Shown here: positions 8,830 to 17,677 of the stretch, piece after piece
Layout: each line of letters begins with the position of its first letter
How positions within the stretch are numbered: position 1 is the stretch's first letter
Assembly (NCBI GenBank): GCA_045564655.1
Contig: JBJLGX010000025.1
Coordinates: 1 to 52,495 of the forward strand
DNA: 52,495 bases
Source of the DNA: UBA826 sp045564655
GTDB lineage: Bacteria > Chloroflexota > Dehalococcoidia > Lucifugimonadales > UBA826
Direction of reading: 5' to 3'
Made by a program: the position numbers and the translations under genes
Notes under the pieces: generated by a model
Told to the model about the DNA's origin: nothing
What the model saw: the letters and a program-made list of their open reading frames with translations, nothing else
Databases searched by the model: none

Positions 8830-10161
8830 ATGATAAGTATAGTAGGTTTCTCTCAATGTGTTCCGCACTCACAAGCTATAGGTCAATGGAAAAACCCAGA
8901 AGATCATTTTTCTGAAGGGTACCGACAAATTGAATCTTGGACGCATGTCGCGAAAACATTGGAAAAAGGATTAGTAGATGGATTTTTCCTAGCAGATGTC
9001 CATGGCGTTTATGATGTTTATGGGAATTCTAGAGATGCCGCGCACAGATATGCTGTTCAGACTCCAGGAGTTGACCCTATGCTACTTACTTCTGCTATGG
9101 CAAATGTGACTACTCACCTAGGATTTATAAATACATATAGCACAACTTTTCATGCTCCTTATGAATGCGCTAGAGCTTTTTCTTCACTGGACCATTTCAC
9201 TAATGGCCGTATAGGTTGGAATATAGTTACGTCTTATACCCACAGTGCTGAAGCTAACGGTATAGGAAAAATGCTTAATCATGATAAACGTTATGACAGA
9301 GCCGACGAATTCATGGAAGTTGTTTATAAATTATGGGAAGCTAGTTGGGAAAAAGATGCAGTCGTGCAAGACATTAAAATGGATACACATACTGATCCTT
9401 TTAAAGTTCATGAGATAAATCATCAAGGAGAATACTTTTCTGTCAAAGGTCCTCATATGTGTGAACCTTCGATTCAAAGAACTCCTGTATTATTCCAAGC
9501 CGGAGCATCAAAAAGAGGTTCTCAATTTGGCACAAAGCATGCTGAAGGAATTTTTATGGAATATCCTCGTTTTTTTGAAGATGCGGAATTTATCACAAAT
9601 AAAATATCTAACTTAAGAGATCAAATTGCTTCCAACGGCAGAGATCGCTATTCAGTTAAAATAATGATGGCAATTACTCCCATTGTCGCTCCATCTGAGA
9701 AAGAAGCCTTAGAAAAAGAATCTTGGTTCAAACAATTTAATTCACCCGAAGGTCACTTAGCACTATTTGGTGGTCACACAGGGATAAACTTAGAAGGCTT
9801 AGACTACGATAAGCCCATTGAAGATATAAATTTAGAAGGCATGCAACACATTGCGTTAAAGTGGAAAGGGAAAACTATAAACCAGATGTTATCCCAAAGA
9901 CCACCTACTTGTGTAGGGAGCACAAAGCAAGTAGTAGATAGAATGGAAGAACTAGTTTCATATGGAGTGGACGGATTTGTAGTTCATCCTATGATACAAC
10001 CTCAATCTCACGAAGATTTAGTCAATTTCATAATACCCGAATTGCAAAAAAGGAACCTTTTTAGAACTGAGTATGAACACAAAACACTTAGAGGGCATCT
10101 ATTAGGCAGTGAGGATGGATTGAGCGATTCCAATCATCCTTCGTTTAAATATAGACAGTAA
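8830..10161 (+). CDS. NtaA/DmoA-family FMN-dependent monooxygenase
   Basis: This is a luciferase-like flavin monooxygenase. The family uses FMNH2 and oxygen, supplied by a separate reductase, to oxidise nitrogen, sulfur or carbon compounds. The 443 residues match the long NtaA/SnaA/DszA/DmoA group. Visible are GFFLADVHGVYD near residue 53, the LDHFTNGRIGWNIVTSY strand near 120, and HDKRYDRADEFMEVVYKLW near 155. A phosphate-binding-like FQAGASKRG near 222 and AEGIFMEYPR follow. It follows purK by 19 bases but has no purine role. Its substrate cannot be told from sequence. Members of this family are greatly expanded in SAR202 genomes, which fits the suggested host. Confidence 0.85.
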   Translation: MISIVGFSQCVPHSQAIGQWKNPEDHFSEGYRQIESWTHVAKTLEKGLVDGFFLADVHGVYDVYGNSRDAAHRYAVQTPGVDPMLLTSAMANVTTHLGFINTYSTTFHAPYECARAFSSLDHFTNGRIGWNIVTSYTHSAEANGIGKMLNHDKRYDRADEFMEVVYKLWEASWEKDAVVQDIKMDTHTDPFKVHEINHQGEYFSVKGPHMCEPSIQRTPVLFQAGASKRGSQFGTKHAEGIFMEYPRFFEDAEFITNKISNLRDQIASNGRDRYSVKIMMAITPIVAPSEKEALEKESWFKQFNSPEGHLALFGGHTGINLEGLDYDKPIEDINLEGMQHIALKWKGKTINQMLSQRPPTCVGSTKQVVDRMEELVSYGVDGFVVHPMIQPQSHEDLVNFIIPELQKRNLFRTEYEHKTLRGHLLGSEDGLSDSNHPSFKYRQ

Positions 10162-10171
10162 TCTTGTAACT

Positions 10172-10247
10172 TGGTACGCCTGGAGGGATTCGAACCCCCG
10201 ACTCTCGGTTCCGAAGACCGAAGCTCTATCCGCTGAGCTACAGGCGC
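10172..10247 (-). tRNA. tRNA-Arg (anticodon TCG)
   Basis: This folds as a complete cloverleaf on the minus strand. The acceptor stem is GCGCCTG with CAGGCGT, the D arm is GCTC/GAGC, and the anticodon stem is TCGGT/ACCGA around the loop CTTCGGA (anticodon TCG, reading CGA). The T arm has a TTCGAAT loop. The discriminator base is A, and CCA is encoded at 10174-10172. It lies just after the convergent monooxygenase gene. Confidence 0.95.
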
Positions 10248-10481
10248 ATATCCAATATTTTAGCTACGGAATCTGTGATTCCTGCAAAATCTCAATCACT
10301 TAAAAATAACCTTGGTTCACTTTTGTTGCACTAGTCCACAAAAATATTGTTTTAAGGACATTTATTATACATTAACCCAAATTGTGATTTTCAAAATATT
10401 GTTAATTAATATGGTCGACTATCTCTGTCAATATAAATATAAGTCTATTGGATGAAATTTGATGAGAACTTTATATAGAGA
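10248..10481. other. Intergenic stretch between two tRNA genes
   Basis: This is a 234-base AT-rich gap without a coding region in either direction that I can support. It holds a short perfect hairpin (GGAATC-TGT-GATTCC near 10266-10280) just upstream of tRNA-Arg. An 11-base repeat, AAAATATTGTT, occurs twice about 55 bases apart. A promoter for tRNA-Arg is expected here but I cannot place one firmly. Confidence 0.4.
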
Positions 10482-10559
10482 TGGGGTGAGCGATGGGATT
10501 CGAACCCACGATCTCCAGGGCCACAACCTAGCGCCTTAACCTACTTGGCCACGCTCACC
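10482..10559 (-). tRNA. tRNA-His (anticodon GTG)
   Basis: The minus-strand cloverleaf has acceptor GTGAGCG/CGCTCAC, anticodon stem CTAGG/CCTGG and loop TTGTGGC with anticodon GTG. The base before the acceptor is G and position 73 is C, giving the extra G-1:C73 pair that identifies tRNA-His. CCA is encoded. The T loop is TTCGAAT. Confidence 0.95.
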
Positions 10560-10632
10560 TCGAGGCTAACAGTCTAGCATTTAAGAAGTGAGATAACAAT
10601 CAAAAATTTAGTATGTAAATAATTATTGATAT

Positions 10633-10923
10633 TTATTTAGAAGTCAGAGATTCTAATAAGTCTTCAACCATAATATCCGCTTTAGTATGATGCCTCAACG
10701 GTAATTGCGGATCAACACTGTATACATTTCTTCGTCCTATTTTTTCCCTTTCTATATATCCAGCGTACTCTAAATCTGAAATTATTTTATGTGTCGTCCT
10801 TTCCGTGACACCAATATAATTAGCAATTTCTCTAGCAGTGCTAGTAGGGTGATGAGAAATATAACTTAAAACAAGCCCATGATTGGTAATAAACGTCCAT
10901 TTAGGGGATTTAGACTCTTCCAT
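10633..10923 (-). CDS. Winged-helix transcriptional regulator (MarR/ArsR-like)
   Basis: This 96-residue protein consists almost wholly of a winged helix-turn-helix domain. The turn and recognition helix are in STAREIANYIGVTERTTHK and IISDLEYAGYIEREK (roughly residues 28-61), and the wing is KIGRRNVYSV. There is no ligand-binding domain and no cysteine cluster, so the signal sensed is unknown. It is divergent from the MBL-fold hydrolase gene across about 220 bases, so it may control that gene or itself. The fold call is sound; the target is inference. Confidence 0.75.
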   Translation of the reverse strand: MEESKSPKWTFITNHGLVLSYISHHPTSTAREIANYIGVTERTTHKIISDLEYAGYIEREKIGRRNVYSVDPQLPLRHHTKADIMVEDLLESLTSK

Positions 10924-11145
10924 ATATTACTACTCCACATAGGATTTTACAGTTCAATGAAGGTATCACATAAAAGTAAACATGACAACTTAAAATACAA
11001 TTCCTATAAAGCTTTGTGCTACCTCAGTAAGAAACACTATTAACTTGTAAAAAAATACTCTAGATTTCAATTGACTCTGAACATGTAAAGAATTAGTTTA
11101 GAAATAATTACCTGCGGCTCACTTTCGTTAGAGGTGAAATATACT

Positions 11146-11982
11146 ATGAACAGCGGTGAAAATTCTGTTGATTTGGTAAGCGATGGAACTTTGATGATTG
11201 ATGGTGGAACAGCATTTGGTCAAGTTCCTAGAATTGAGTGGGAAACTCAAATTAAACCAGATCGACGCAATCGAATACGTATAGGCATGAACAGCATGCT
11301 TATTAAAACCCCTGACTCAAATATACTTGTTGATACAGGTGCAGGAAATAAGCGAATAGATACCCTCAAAGAATCTCACCACATTAATGGCAATAAGCTT
11401 ACACGTAACATAAAGGAATTAGGCTTAAACGCACGTGATATAGATATAGTATTACTTACACATCTTCATTTTGATCACTCAGGCGGATGCACAAAACTAA
11501 CCCGATCTGGAGATGCGGTACCTATATATCCAAATGCTCGTTATGTAATTCAAGAAGATTCTTGGGAAAATGCACTAAACCCAAGTGAAAGGTATCAATC
11601 TACTTTTTACAACGAAGACTTTTTACCTTTAGAGAAATCTGGCCAATTGGAATTAGTTCATGGAAATAAAGAAATTACAAACAGTGTAAAAGTTAAAATG
11701 ACTGGCGGACCGTCTAAAGGACATCAAGTCGTTTTTGTAAATCTTGGAAGTGAGAAATTGGTTTTCGCCGGCGATCTAATCCCAACTCCATATCATTTAC
11801 AACCTCAATGCATATCTGCTGTGGATGAATTCCCAAACGATACATTAATTCAAAAAAAAGAATTGTTAGATATGATAATGAGAGATGGATGGATTATTGT
11901 ATTTTCTCATGGACAAGACCAAAGATCAGGGTATGTTGAAGAATGGAAAGGAAAGCCCCATTTACTTCCTAAAGAGATTTAA
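11146..11982 (+). CDS. MBL-fold metallo-hydrolase
   Basis: The protein has the metallo-beta-lactamase fold with the zinc motif LLTHLHFDHSGG (HxHxDH) near residue 107. Earlier there is an SMLIKTPDSNILVDTGAG strand, and later FAGDLIPTP supplies the bridging aspartate. The C-terminal VFSHGQD gives a last histidine. This arrangement is common in lactonase-like and thioesterase-like members, but the substrate is unknown. I prefer the ATG at 11146 over the upstream in-frame GTG at 11134. GAGGTG at 11131-11136 makes a proper ribosome site nine bases ahead of the ATG and overlaps the GTG. The 278-residue gene converges on mtaB with one base between stops. Confidence 0.85.
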   Translation: MNSGENSVDLVSDGTLMIDGGTAFGQVPRIEWETQIKPDRRNRIRIGMNSMLIKTPDSNILVDTGAGNKRIDTLKESHHINGNKLTRNIKELGLNARDIDIVLLTHLHFDHSGGCTKLTRSGDAVPIYPNARYVIQEDSWENALNPSERYQSTFYNEDFLPLEKSGQLELVHGNKEITNSVKVKMTGGPSKGHQVVFVNLGSEKLVFAGDLIPTPYHLQPQCISAVDEFPNDTLIQKKELLDMIMRDGWIIVFSHGQDQRSGYVEEWKGKPHLLPKEI

Positions 11983-11983
11983 C

Positions 11984-13287
11984 TCATTTTTTAATGTCCA
12001 TAGGGCCATATGGGTTATTAGCATTAAAATATAGCTGTACCTTCTCTAAAGAATTCTCTTTCTTTAAGGTACTTGATTTTACTCTAATATAATTATTAGT
12101 AAGCCCATAATAAGATTTTTCTTTCACAGTAGTATCGCCATTGATCTCCCATAATACTTCCATTTCTTTTCCATCATAAGATTCTCGGAATTTTGCAAAA
12201 GATTTTTGAGATATATCTATTAGTATTGAAGATCTTTCGTTTTTAATCTCCGAGTCAATATTATCTTTTAAATAATGAGCAGTAGTACCAGGTCTACTAG
12301 AGAATTTAAAAACATGCATATCTGAAAACCCGACTGAATTACATATTTTCCTAGTATCTTCAAACTGGCTTTCTTTTTCACCAGGAAAGCCTACAATTAC
12401 ATCTGTTGTGATTGATGCATAATTCACAGAAGACCTTACTCTATCCACAGACTTTAAGTATGTCTCCGCAGAATAACGTCGACGCATTTTATTCAAATAG
12501 AATCATTCCCACTTTGCAAAGGTATATGAAATGTGAACACATACGACTATCTTCCCATAATGATAAAAGATCTTGAGTTAATTCTTGAGGCTGTAAAGAT
12601 GAAATACGCAGTCTCTCTACTTTTGTTTTATCCAATATAGCAGCAATCATTTTTTGTAAGGTTCATATTTTCTAAATCAAATCCATAGCTTCCTAACTGA
12701 GTTCCAGTCAGAACAACTTCTTTAAATCCATTATCTACAAATGAATTTATATTACATATTAGGGTGTCTAAGTGAACACTCTTCTCAAGTCCCCTAACTT
12801 TAGGAACTATGCAGTAAGAGCAAATTTGATTACAGCCTTCCTGTATTTTTAACATTGCTCTAGTGCGAGATAAATTAAAATTCAGATAATTGCTTGGATT
12901 TTCAGATGCTATATCATAAAAATTGTAATTAAATTCTTCGATAATAGTTTGAACAATATCTTTCTTTTTAACATTTCCCATAACAATATCAATTTCAGGA
13001 ATAGATTCTAATTCATTTTGAGCTCTTTCTGCGTAACACCCAGTAACAACCACTTTTGCATTAATATTTTTCTTTTTAAAAGATCTAGCTGATTGTCTAG
13101 CTTTTTTATCAGCAACATGTGTCACAGTGCATGTGTTTAAAATATAAACATCTGCGTTGTCTTTAGTCTCAGACAATCCAAATCCGTAATCAGTAAATTC
13201 TTTTGCTAACTTCATAGAGTCAGCTTGATTTAGCTTGCACCCATGTGTTTCGATAAATACGAGTGGGTTCGATGTATTTGTAGACAT
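11984..13287 (-). pseudogene. mtaB: MtaB-type tRNA methylthiotransferase, broken by three frameshifts
   Basis: MtaB is a radical SAM enzyme that adds a methylthio group to t6A37 of tRNA. The N-terminal part (13287 to about 12656) has the MTTase domain (IETHGCKLNQADS, NTCTVT, VTGCYAER) and the radical SAM motif CNQICSYC. The reading frame then changes three times. An extra base sits in an A6 run near 12651-12656. One base is missing near 12531-12534, where the HFHIPLQSGND stretch resumes. One more is missing near 12495-12498, just before NKMRRRYS. The last part (12496-11984) continues normally through VGFPGE to the C-terminal domain. Joined, the product would be about 434 residues, normal for MtaB. 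All three shifts sit in or beside A/T runs, so sequencing error is as likely as decay. Confidence 0.8.
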
Positions 13288-13445
13288 AATAATTTGCAGG
13301 GTATATTGAAGTAGATTAATCTTTAGGGATTCATTTTAACAATTGTCTCGGTTATATTCCATTCCAAAATAAAATCAACATTGCTAAAATGAATTGGTAC
13401 CAAAAATTGAAATTTTTACAATCAAATAGAAAGGCTTTTAAAAAT

Positions 13446-13727
13446 ATGTATGGAACTATAGCAAATCTCAATATTAAAAATGGTCATGAGCAACAATTAA
13501 TAGATCTGTTCAACAGTACTGAAAAGGCTCCCGGACAAATTGCATGGCTTTTAATGAATCCTGACAATCAAAAAGAATGGATAGGTATAGCTGTTTTTGA
13601 ATCTAAAGAAGTTTATTTTAAAAATGCTGAAAGACCTGAAACTAACAAGATGTATGAAAATTTTGTAAATCACCTTGAGACAGAACCTACATGGACAGAT
13701 GGAGAGTACGTAATTACAAATATATAA
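13446..13727 (+). CDS. ABM-like (dimeric alpha/beta barrel) protein
   Basis: This is a short protein with the pattern of antibiotic-biosynthesis-monooxygenase-like dimeric barrels. It starts with the strand MYGTIANLNIKNGHEQQL, which leads into a helix. An AWLLMNPDNQKEWIGIAVFES pair of strands follows, then a second helix (KMYENFVNHLE), and it ends in GEYVITN. I chose the ATG at 13446 because the family begins at this strand; a longer form could start at 13389. AGAAAGG lies 11 bases before the ATG. The 93-residue product has an unknown substrate. It stands alone between mtaB and fabF. Confidence 0.6.
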   Translation: MYGTIANLNIKNGHEQQLIDLFNSTEKAPGQIAWLLMNPDNQKEWIGIAVFESKEVYFKNAERPETNKMYENFVNHLETEPTWTDGEYVITNI

Positions 13728-13823
13728 GCACAAACATATGGATATTTATCATGCTGATATATATGATTGAAGAATACAGATATATGCAGTTTATAAGCCT
13801 GTATTTAGGGAGTATCTAACAGA

Positions 13824-15059
13824 ATGGAAAAAGTTTTTATTACTGGTTATGGCGCCATAAGTCCTTTAGGTTTAAATTCTAATGAAACTTGGTCAGGGCT
13901 AATTGAAGGCACATCAGGAGTAGATTACATAACGTCATTTGACGCATCATCATTCGAGACAACATTTGCTGCAGAAGTTAAAAACTTTGATCCAGAATCA
14001 TATGTTGGACGAAAAGAATCTAAAAGAATGGACAGATTTGTACAACTTGCAGCTTGTGCTACCTTAGAAGCACTTGATAATAGTGGCCTAATAATAAACG
14101 AATCAACAGCTGAACGAATTTCAGTAATGATAGCAAGCGGTATTGGTGGAATAATCACATTGTCAAATCAAATTAATGTTATGGATCAGAAAGGTCCAAA
14201 ACGAGTTAGTCCTTTTCTAGTTCCTATGATGCTTCCCGATATGGCTTCTGGACAAGTATCTATGTTAACTGGTGCGAAAGGAGCAAATTACAGTACTGTT
14301 TCGGCATGTGCCAGTGGCTCAGACTCAATTGGAATGGCATTTGAAGCTATCAGAAGAGGCGATGTAGATGCTGTAATCACAGGCGGTTCAGAGGCTGCTA
14401 TATGCCCTATAGGGGTAGCAGGTTTCAATTCATGCCAAGCTTTATCTAAAAAAAATGATACCCCTAGTCAAGCCTCTAGACCTTTTGATTCAGAACGTGA
14501 TGGATTCGTATTAGGTGAAGGCGCCGGAATTCTAATATTAGAAAATGAAACCTCTATGAATCGACATGCAGGATCTCCAATAGCTGAAATGATTGGTTAT
14601 GGATCTACAGCAGATGCTTATCATATTACTCAACCGGGGCCAGGAGGTGAAGGAGGAGCTAGGGCGATGAATAAAGCTTTGTCTCAAAGTCAGATAGACC
14701 CAAAACAAATTGACTATATAAACGCACATGGTACATCAACTCCATTGAATGATAAATTTGAAACAATGGCCATGAAATCAGTGTTTGAGAAACATGCTCA
14801 TCTAGTTCCAATTAGTTCTACAAAATCTATGACAGGTCATCTATTAGGAGCAAGCGGTGCTTTAGAAGCCGTTATTTCTGTTATGGCATTAGAAAAATCA
14901 ATTATACCGCCAACAATTAACTATGAAAATCCTGATCCCGACTGTGACCTCAATTACACCCCCAATAAAAAGGTAAACCAAGTAATTAACCATGTTATGA
15001 GTAATTCTTTTGGGTTTGGGGGGCACAACGCTTCCCTTGTATTCAAAAAATCAAAATAA
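13824..15059 (+). CDS. fabF: Beta-ketoacyl-ACP synthase II
   Basis: FabF condenses malonyl-ACP with acyl-ACP in fatty acid elongation. The 411 residues carry the full catalytic set: nucleophile C162 in VSACASG, H302 in NAHGTSTPLND, K334 in SSTKSMTG, and H339 in GHLLGASGALE. The C-terminal NSFGFGGHNASLVF is typical. The length matches FabF. No acyl carrier protein gene lies beside it; recJ follows within a few bases of its stop. Confidence 0.95.
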   Translation: MEKVFITGYGAISPLGLNSNETWSGLIEGTSGVDYITSFDASSFETTFAAEVKNFDPESYVGRKESKRMDRFVQLAACATLEALDNSGLIINESTAERISVMIASGIGGIITLSNQINVMDQKGPKRVSPFLVPMMLPDMASGQVSMLTGAKGANYSTVSACASGSDSIGMAFEAIRRGDVDAVITGGSEAAICPIGVAGFNSCQALSKKNDTPSQASRPFDSERDGFVLGEGAGILILENETSMNRHAGSPIAEMIGYGSTADAYHITQPGPGGEGGARAMNKALSQSQIDPKQIDYINAHGTSTPLNDKFETMAMKSVFEKHAHLVPISSTKSMTGHLLGASGALEAVISVMALEKSIIPPTINYENPDPDCDLNYTPNKKVNQVINHVMSNSFGFGGHNASLVFKKSK

Positions 15060-15063
15060 TCCA

Positions 15064-16752
15064 GTGAAATATTCCAGATGGTCTACTAAACCAAAAATTC
15101 CTAAGTCTATATTAGATCAAATGGGTTTTCCGATTATAGAATCAACTATTCTATTTAATCGCGGGCTATTATCAAAAAACGATGCTATTAATTTCATAAC
15201 ACCTCTGGATGACAATTTACATGACCCTTACTTATTACCTGATATGGAAAAGGCTATAAACCGTATTTCTGTAGCTCTAAAAACTAATGAAACAATCGGA
15301 GTATTTGGAGATTTTGATACTGACGGACTGTCTGGAACCGCACTTTTGACAAAAAGCCTTCAAGTGCTAGGCGGTACTGTTATCCCGTATGTCCCTCACA
15401 GAACTGACGAAGGACATGGAGTAAGTTTAAAAGCCATAGATCATTTTGTATCTAAGAATGTCACGCTAATGATTACTGTTGACTGTGGTGTTACTTCAAT
15501 AGATGAAATAGAATTAGCTCATAAGTCAGGAATAGACACTATCGTTACCGATCATCATATCCCTTTAGACAGATTTCCGAACGCTATAGCAATAGTTAAC
15601 GCCCATTTAAATAATTCCAAATATCCTTTCAGGCATCTAACTGGTGTCGGTATAGCCTTCAAAGTTATGGAGGCTCTCTATAATTCTCATAAAAAAGAAC
15701 TCCCTGAAGAAATATATGTTTTCTGTGCACTTGGTACATTATCTGATGTAGGAGTATTAGAAGGTGAAAATAGATACCTCGTACATAAAGGTATGGAAAT
15801 AATACGTAATGTTGAAATAATAGGTATTGATTCTTTAATCAGTGAAAGTGGGCTATCTAAAAAAGATTTAACAACTGAAGATTTATCATTTGGGGTGATC
15901 CCTAGATTAAATGTTTCTAGTAGGCTAGAACATGCTAATACAAGCCTACAATTGTTATTAAGTTCAACAAAATCTCAAGCTGTTCAAATTGCAAAATATT
16001 TAGATAAATTAAATAAACAGCGACAAATTATAACTGAGAATGCTTTAGTAGAAGCTAAAAATCAAGTAGTTGCCAACAACCATAAAGGAGAAACTAATAT
16101 ATTATTTATAGGTAAGCCTAATTGGCAACCTGGAATTTTAGGTTTGATAGCTGGACAATTATGTGAATTATATTACAGGCCTGCAATTGCAGTATCTGGA
16201 CGAGACAATATATTAAGAGCAAGCGCACGAAGCATATCTGAATTCAATATGGTAAAAGCACTAAGTTCATGTGGAGGTATATTTGAACAATTTGGGGGTC
16301 ATTCTATGGCAGCTGGATTCACAATACACCGAGACAATCTTAAAAGTTTCCGAGAAATTATATCTTCAATTGCAAATGAAACATTAGAAGATGTTCCAAA
16401 GGGACCCGAATTAGTGATTGATGCTGAAATAACCCCTAATTGGTTAAATCAAGAAACTATGAATTTCTTGTCTTCACTCGAACCTTACGGGAATGGCAAT
16501 CTGATGCCAACATTTGTAACAAAAAATGTATCAATTGTTAGTTCCAAAAAAGTTGGACGCAAAGGAAGTCATTTAAAATTAAGTATTTCTCATAATGAAA
16601 ACATATATGATGCTATAGCTTTTCGGCAAGGGGATAGAATTAATGAGACAAAAAACAACTTAGATATTGCCTACAAGGCTAAATACAATTCTTGGAATGG
16701 TAATAAATCGATACAATTAACAATAGAAGATTTTAAAGTAACTGATACTTAA
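15064..16752 (+). CDS. recJ: Single-stranded-DNA-specific exonuclease RecJ
   Basis: RecJ degrades single-stranded DNA 5' to 3' in recombination and repair. DHH-family metal motifs are visible: GVFGDFDTDGLSGTALL near residue 80, ITVDCGVTS, and VTDHHIPLD near 165. The DHHA1 part contains GLIAGQLCE and SCGGIFEQFGGHSMAAGFTI, followed by an OB-like C-terminal domain. I start it at the GTG at 15064, four bases past the fabF stop. The resulting N terminus (KYSRWSTKPKIPKSI) resembles the usual RecJ start. An upstream TTG inside fabF would add residues that only mirror FabF coding. Product is 562 residues. Confidence 0.9.
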   Translation: MKYSRWSTKPKIPKSILDQMGFPIIESTILFNRGLLSKNDAINFITPLDDNLHDPYLLPDMEKAINRISVALKTNETIGVFGDFDTDGLSGTALLTKSLQVLGGTVIPYVPHRTDEGHGVSLKAIDHFVSKNVTLMITVDCGVTSIDEIELAHKSGIDTIVTDHHIPLDRFPNAIAIVNAHLNNSKYPFRHLTGVGIAFKVMEALYNSHKKELPEEIYVFCALGTLSDVGVLEGENRYLVHKGMEIIRNVEIIGIDSLISESGLSKKDLTTEDLSFGVIPRLNVSSRLEHANTSLQLLLSSTKSQAVQIAKYLDKLNKQRQIITENALVEAKNQVVANNHKGETNILFIGKPNWQPGILGLIAGQLCELYYRPAIAVSGRDNILRASARSISEFNMVKALSSCGGIFEQFGGHSMAAGFTIHRDNLKSFREIISSIANETLEDVPKGPELVIDAEITPNWLNQETMNFLSSLEPYGNGNLMPTFVTKNVSIVSSKKVGRKGSHLKLSISHNENIYDAIAFRQGDRINETKNNLDIAYKAKYNSWNGNKSIQLTIEDFKVTDT

Positions 16753-16758
16753 ATATTT

Positions 16759-17619
16759 CTAATCTTTCGAGCGCCTACGACGTTCTGCTCTAGTCAATTT
16801 AGGAGCCGAATCAGCAAATTCTTTTTTTAATTCCTCTGGATTCCCAAATCTTCCCCATATAACTAAAGCAGGAATTGTAATAATTAAAACACTGATTGCA
16901 ATAAAGTGAGCTTCTTGCATGCCATAAACCCATATATTATCTTCTCTAAAAAATTGTATTGAAAATCTTAATATTGAATAAAGCGTTAGATATAAAGCAA
17001 ATAACATACCAGCAGGCCTTAACCTATTCCTAAGATTCCATATGACAAATAATATAACGAAATTACCCAAAATCTCATAAAATATTACAGGCTGTACCGA
17101 TACGCCCACACCATTTAGACAATACGATGCTGCACTTGAGGTGCTTGTCCATATATATCCAAAAAACAGATCTGTGCCGTTTGCACAATGCTCTCCGTTG
17201 ACAATATCACCTAAGCGACCAATAGATTGCGCAAAAATCATTGCTGGAGCAGCAATGTCAGCTATTACCCCAACAGGATATTTCATAATCTTACAATAAA
17301 TAGCGCCTCCCAGAAATCCTCCTAACAGTCCACCCCAAAGCCCTATACCTCCTTTCCATACTGCAAATATCTGAATAGGATTTTCTGTATATATATCTAT
17401 GTTGTCAATGACATGTACTAATCTAGCTCCTATTATTCCTCCTACAATCCCCCAAACAGCTATCGAGTATATATCATCAGGATCTATATCTCTCAATATA
17501 GCCCAGCGACCAACAAGAAAGACTGCTGCCGCTACACCTATAAAACTAAAGAGTCCATGCCAACTTAACGCAAAGGATCCAAACTGCACTAAAAACGGAC
17601 TCGCTTCAATTTCTATCAT
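16759..17619 (-). CDS. lgt: Prolipoprotein diacylglyceryl transferase
   Basis: Lgt transfers a diacylglyceryl group from phosphatidylglycerol to the lipobox cysteine of prolipoproteins in the cytoplasmic membrane. The 286 residues contain several hydrophobic spans, GIIGARLVHVIDN near residue 61, and the Lgt signature FAQSIGRLGDIVNGEHC near 128. The C-terminal tail is basic (RAERRRRSKD). Two lipoproteins with clear lipoboxes are encoded in this window as possible substrates. It converges on recJ with six bases between the stops. Confidence 0.95.
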   Translation of the reverse strand: MIEIEASPFLVQFGSFALSWHGLFSFIGVAAAVFLVGRWAILRDIDPDDIYSIAVWGIVGGIIGARLVHVIDNIDIYTENPIQIFAVWKGGIGLWGGLLGGFLGGAIYCKIMKYPVGVIADIAAPAMIFAQSIGRLGDIVNGEHCANGTDLFFGYIWTSTSSAASYCLNGVGVSVQPVIFYEILGNFVILFVIWNLRNRLRPAGMLFALYLTLYSILRFSIQFFREDNIWVYGMQEAHFIAISVLIITIPALVIWGRFGNPEELKKEFADSAPKLTRAERRRRSKD

Positions 17620-17677
17620 ATTTAATAAAGCCTCATTGTAAATAAAATTATATAAAATAGTATATCTACTTCTTAGT

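Noticed and set aside
10330..10410. Repeated AAAATATTGTT as part of a repeat array
   Set aside because: Only two 11-base AT-rich copies occur, with different flanks. This is expected by chance in such DNA, and no CRISPR-like spacing is seen.
12484..12656. Possible selenocysteine or programmed frameshift in mtaB
   Set aside because: The frame changes at three places, in different directions, with no slippery site plus pseudoknot and no in-frame UGA. Indels in A/T-rich runs explain it better.
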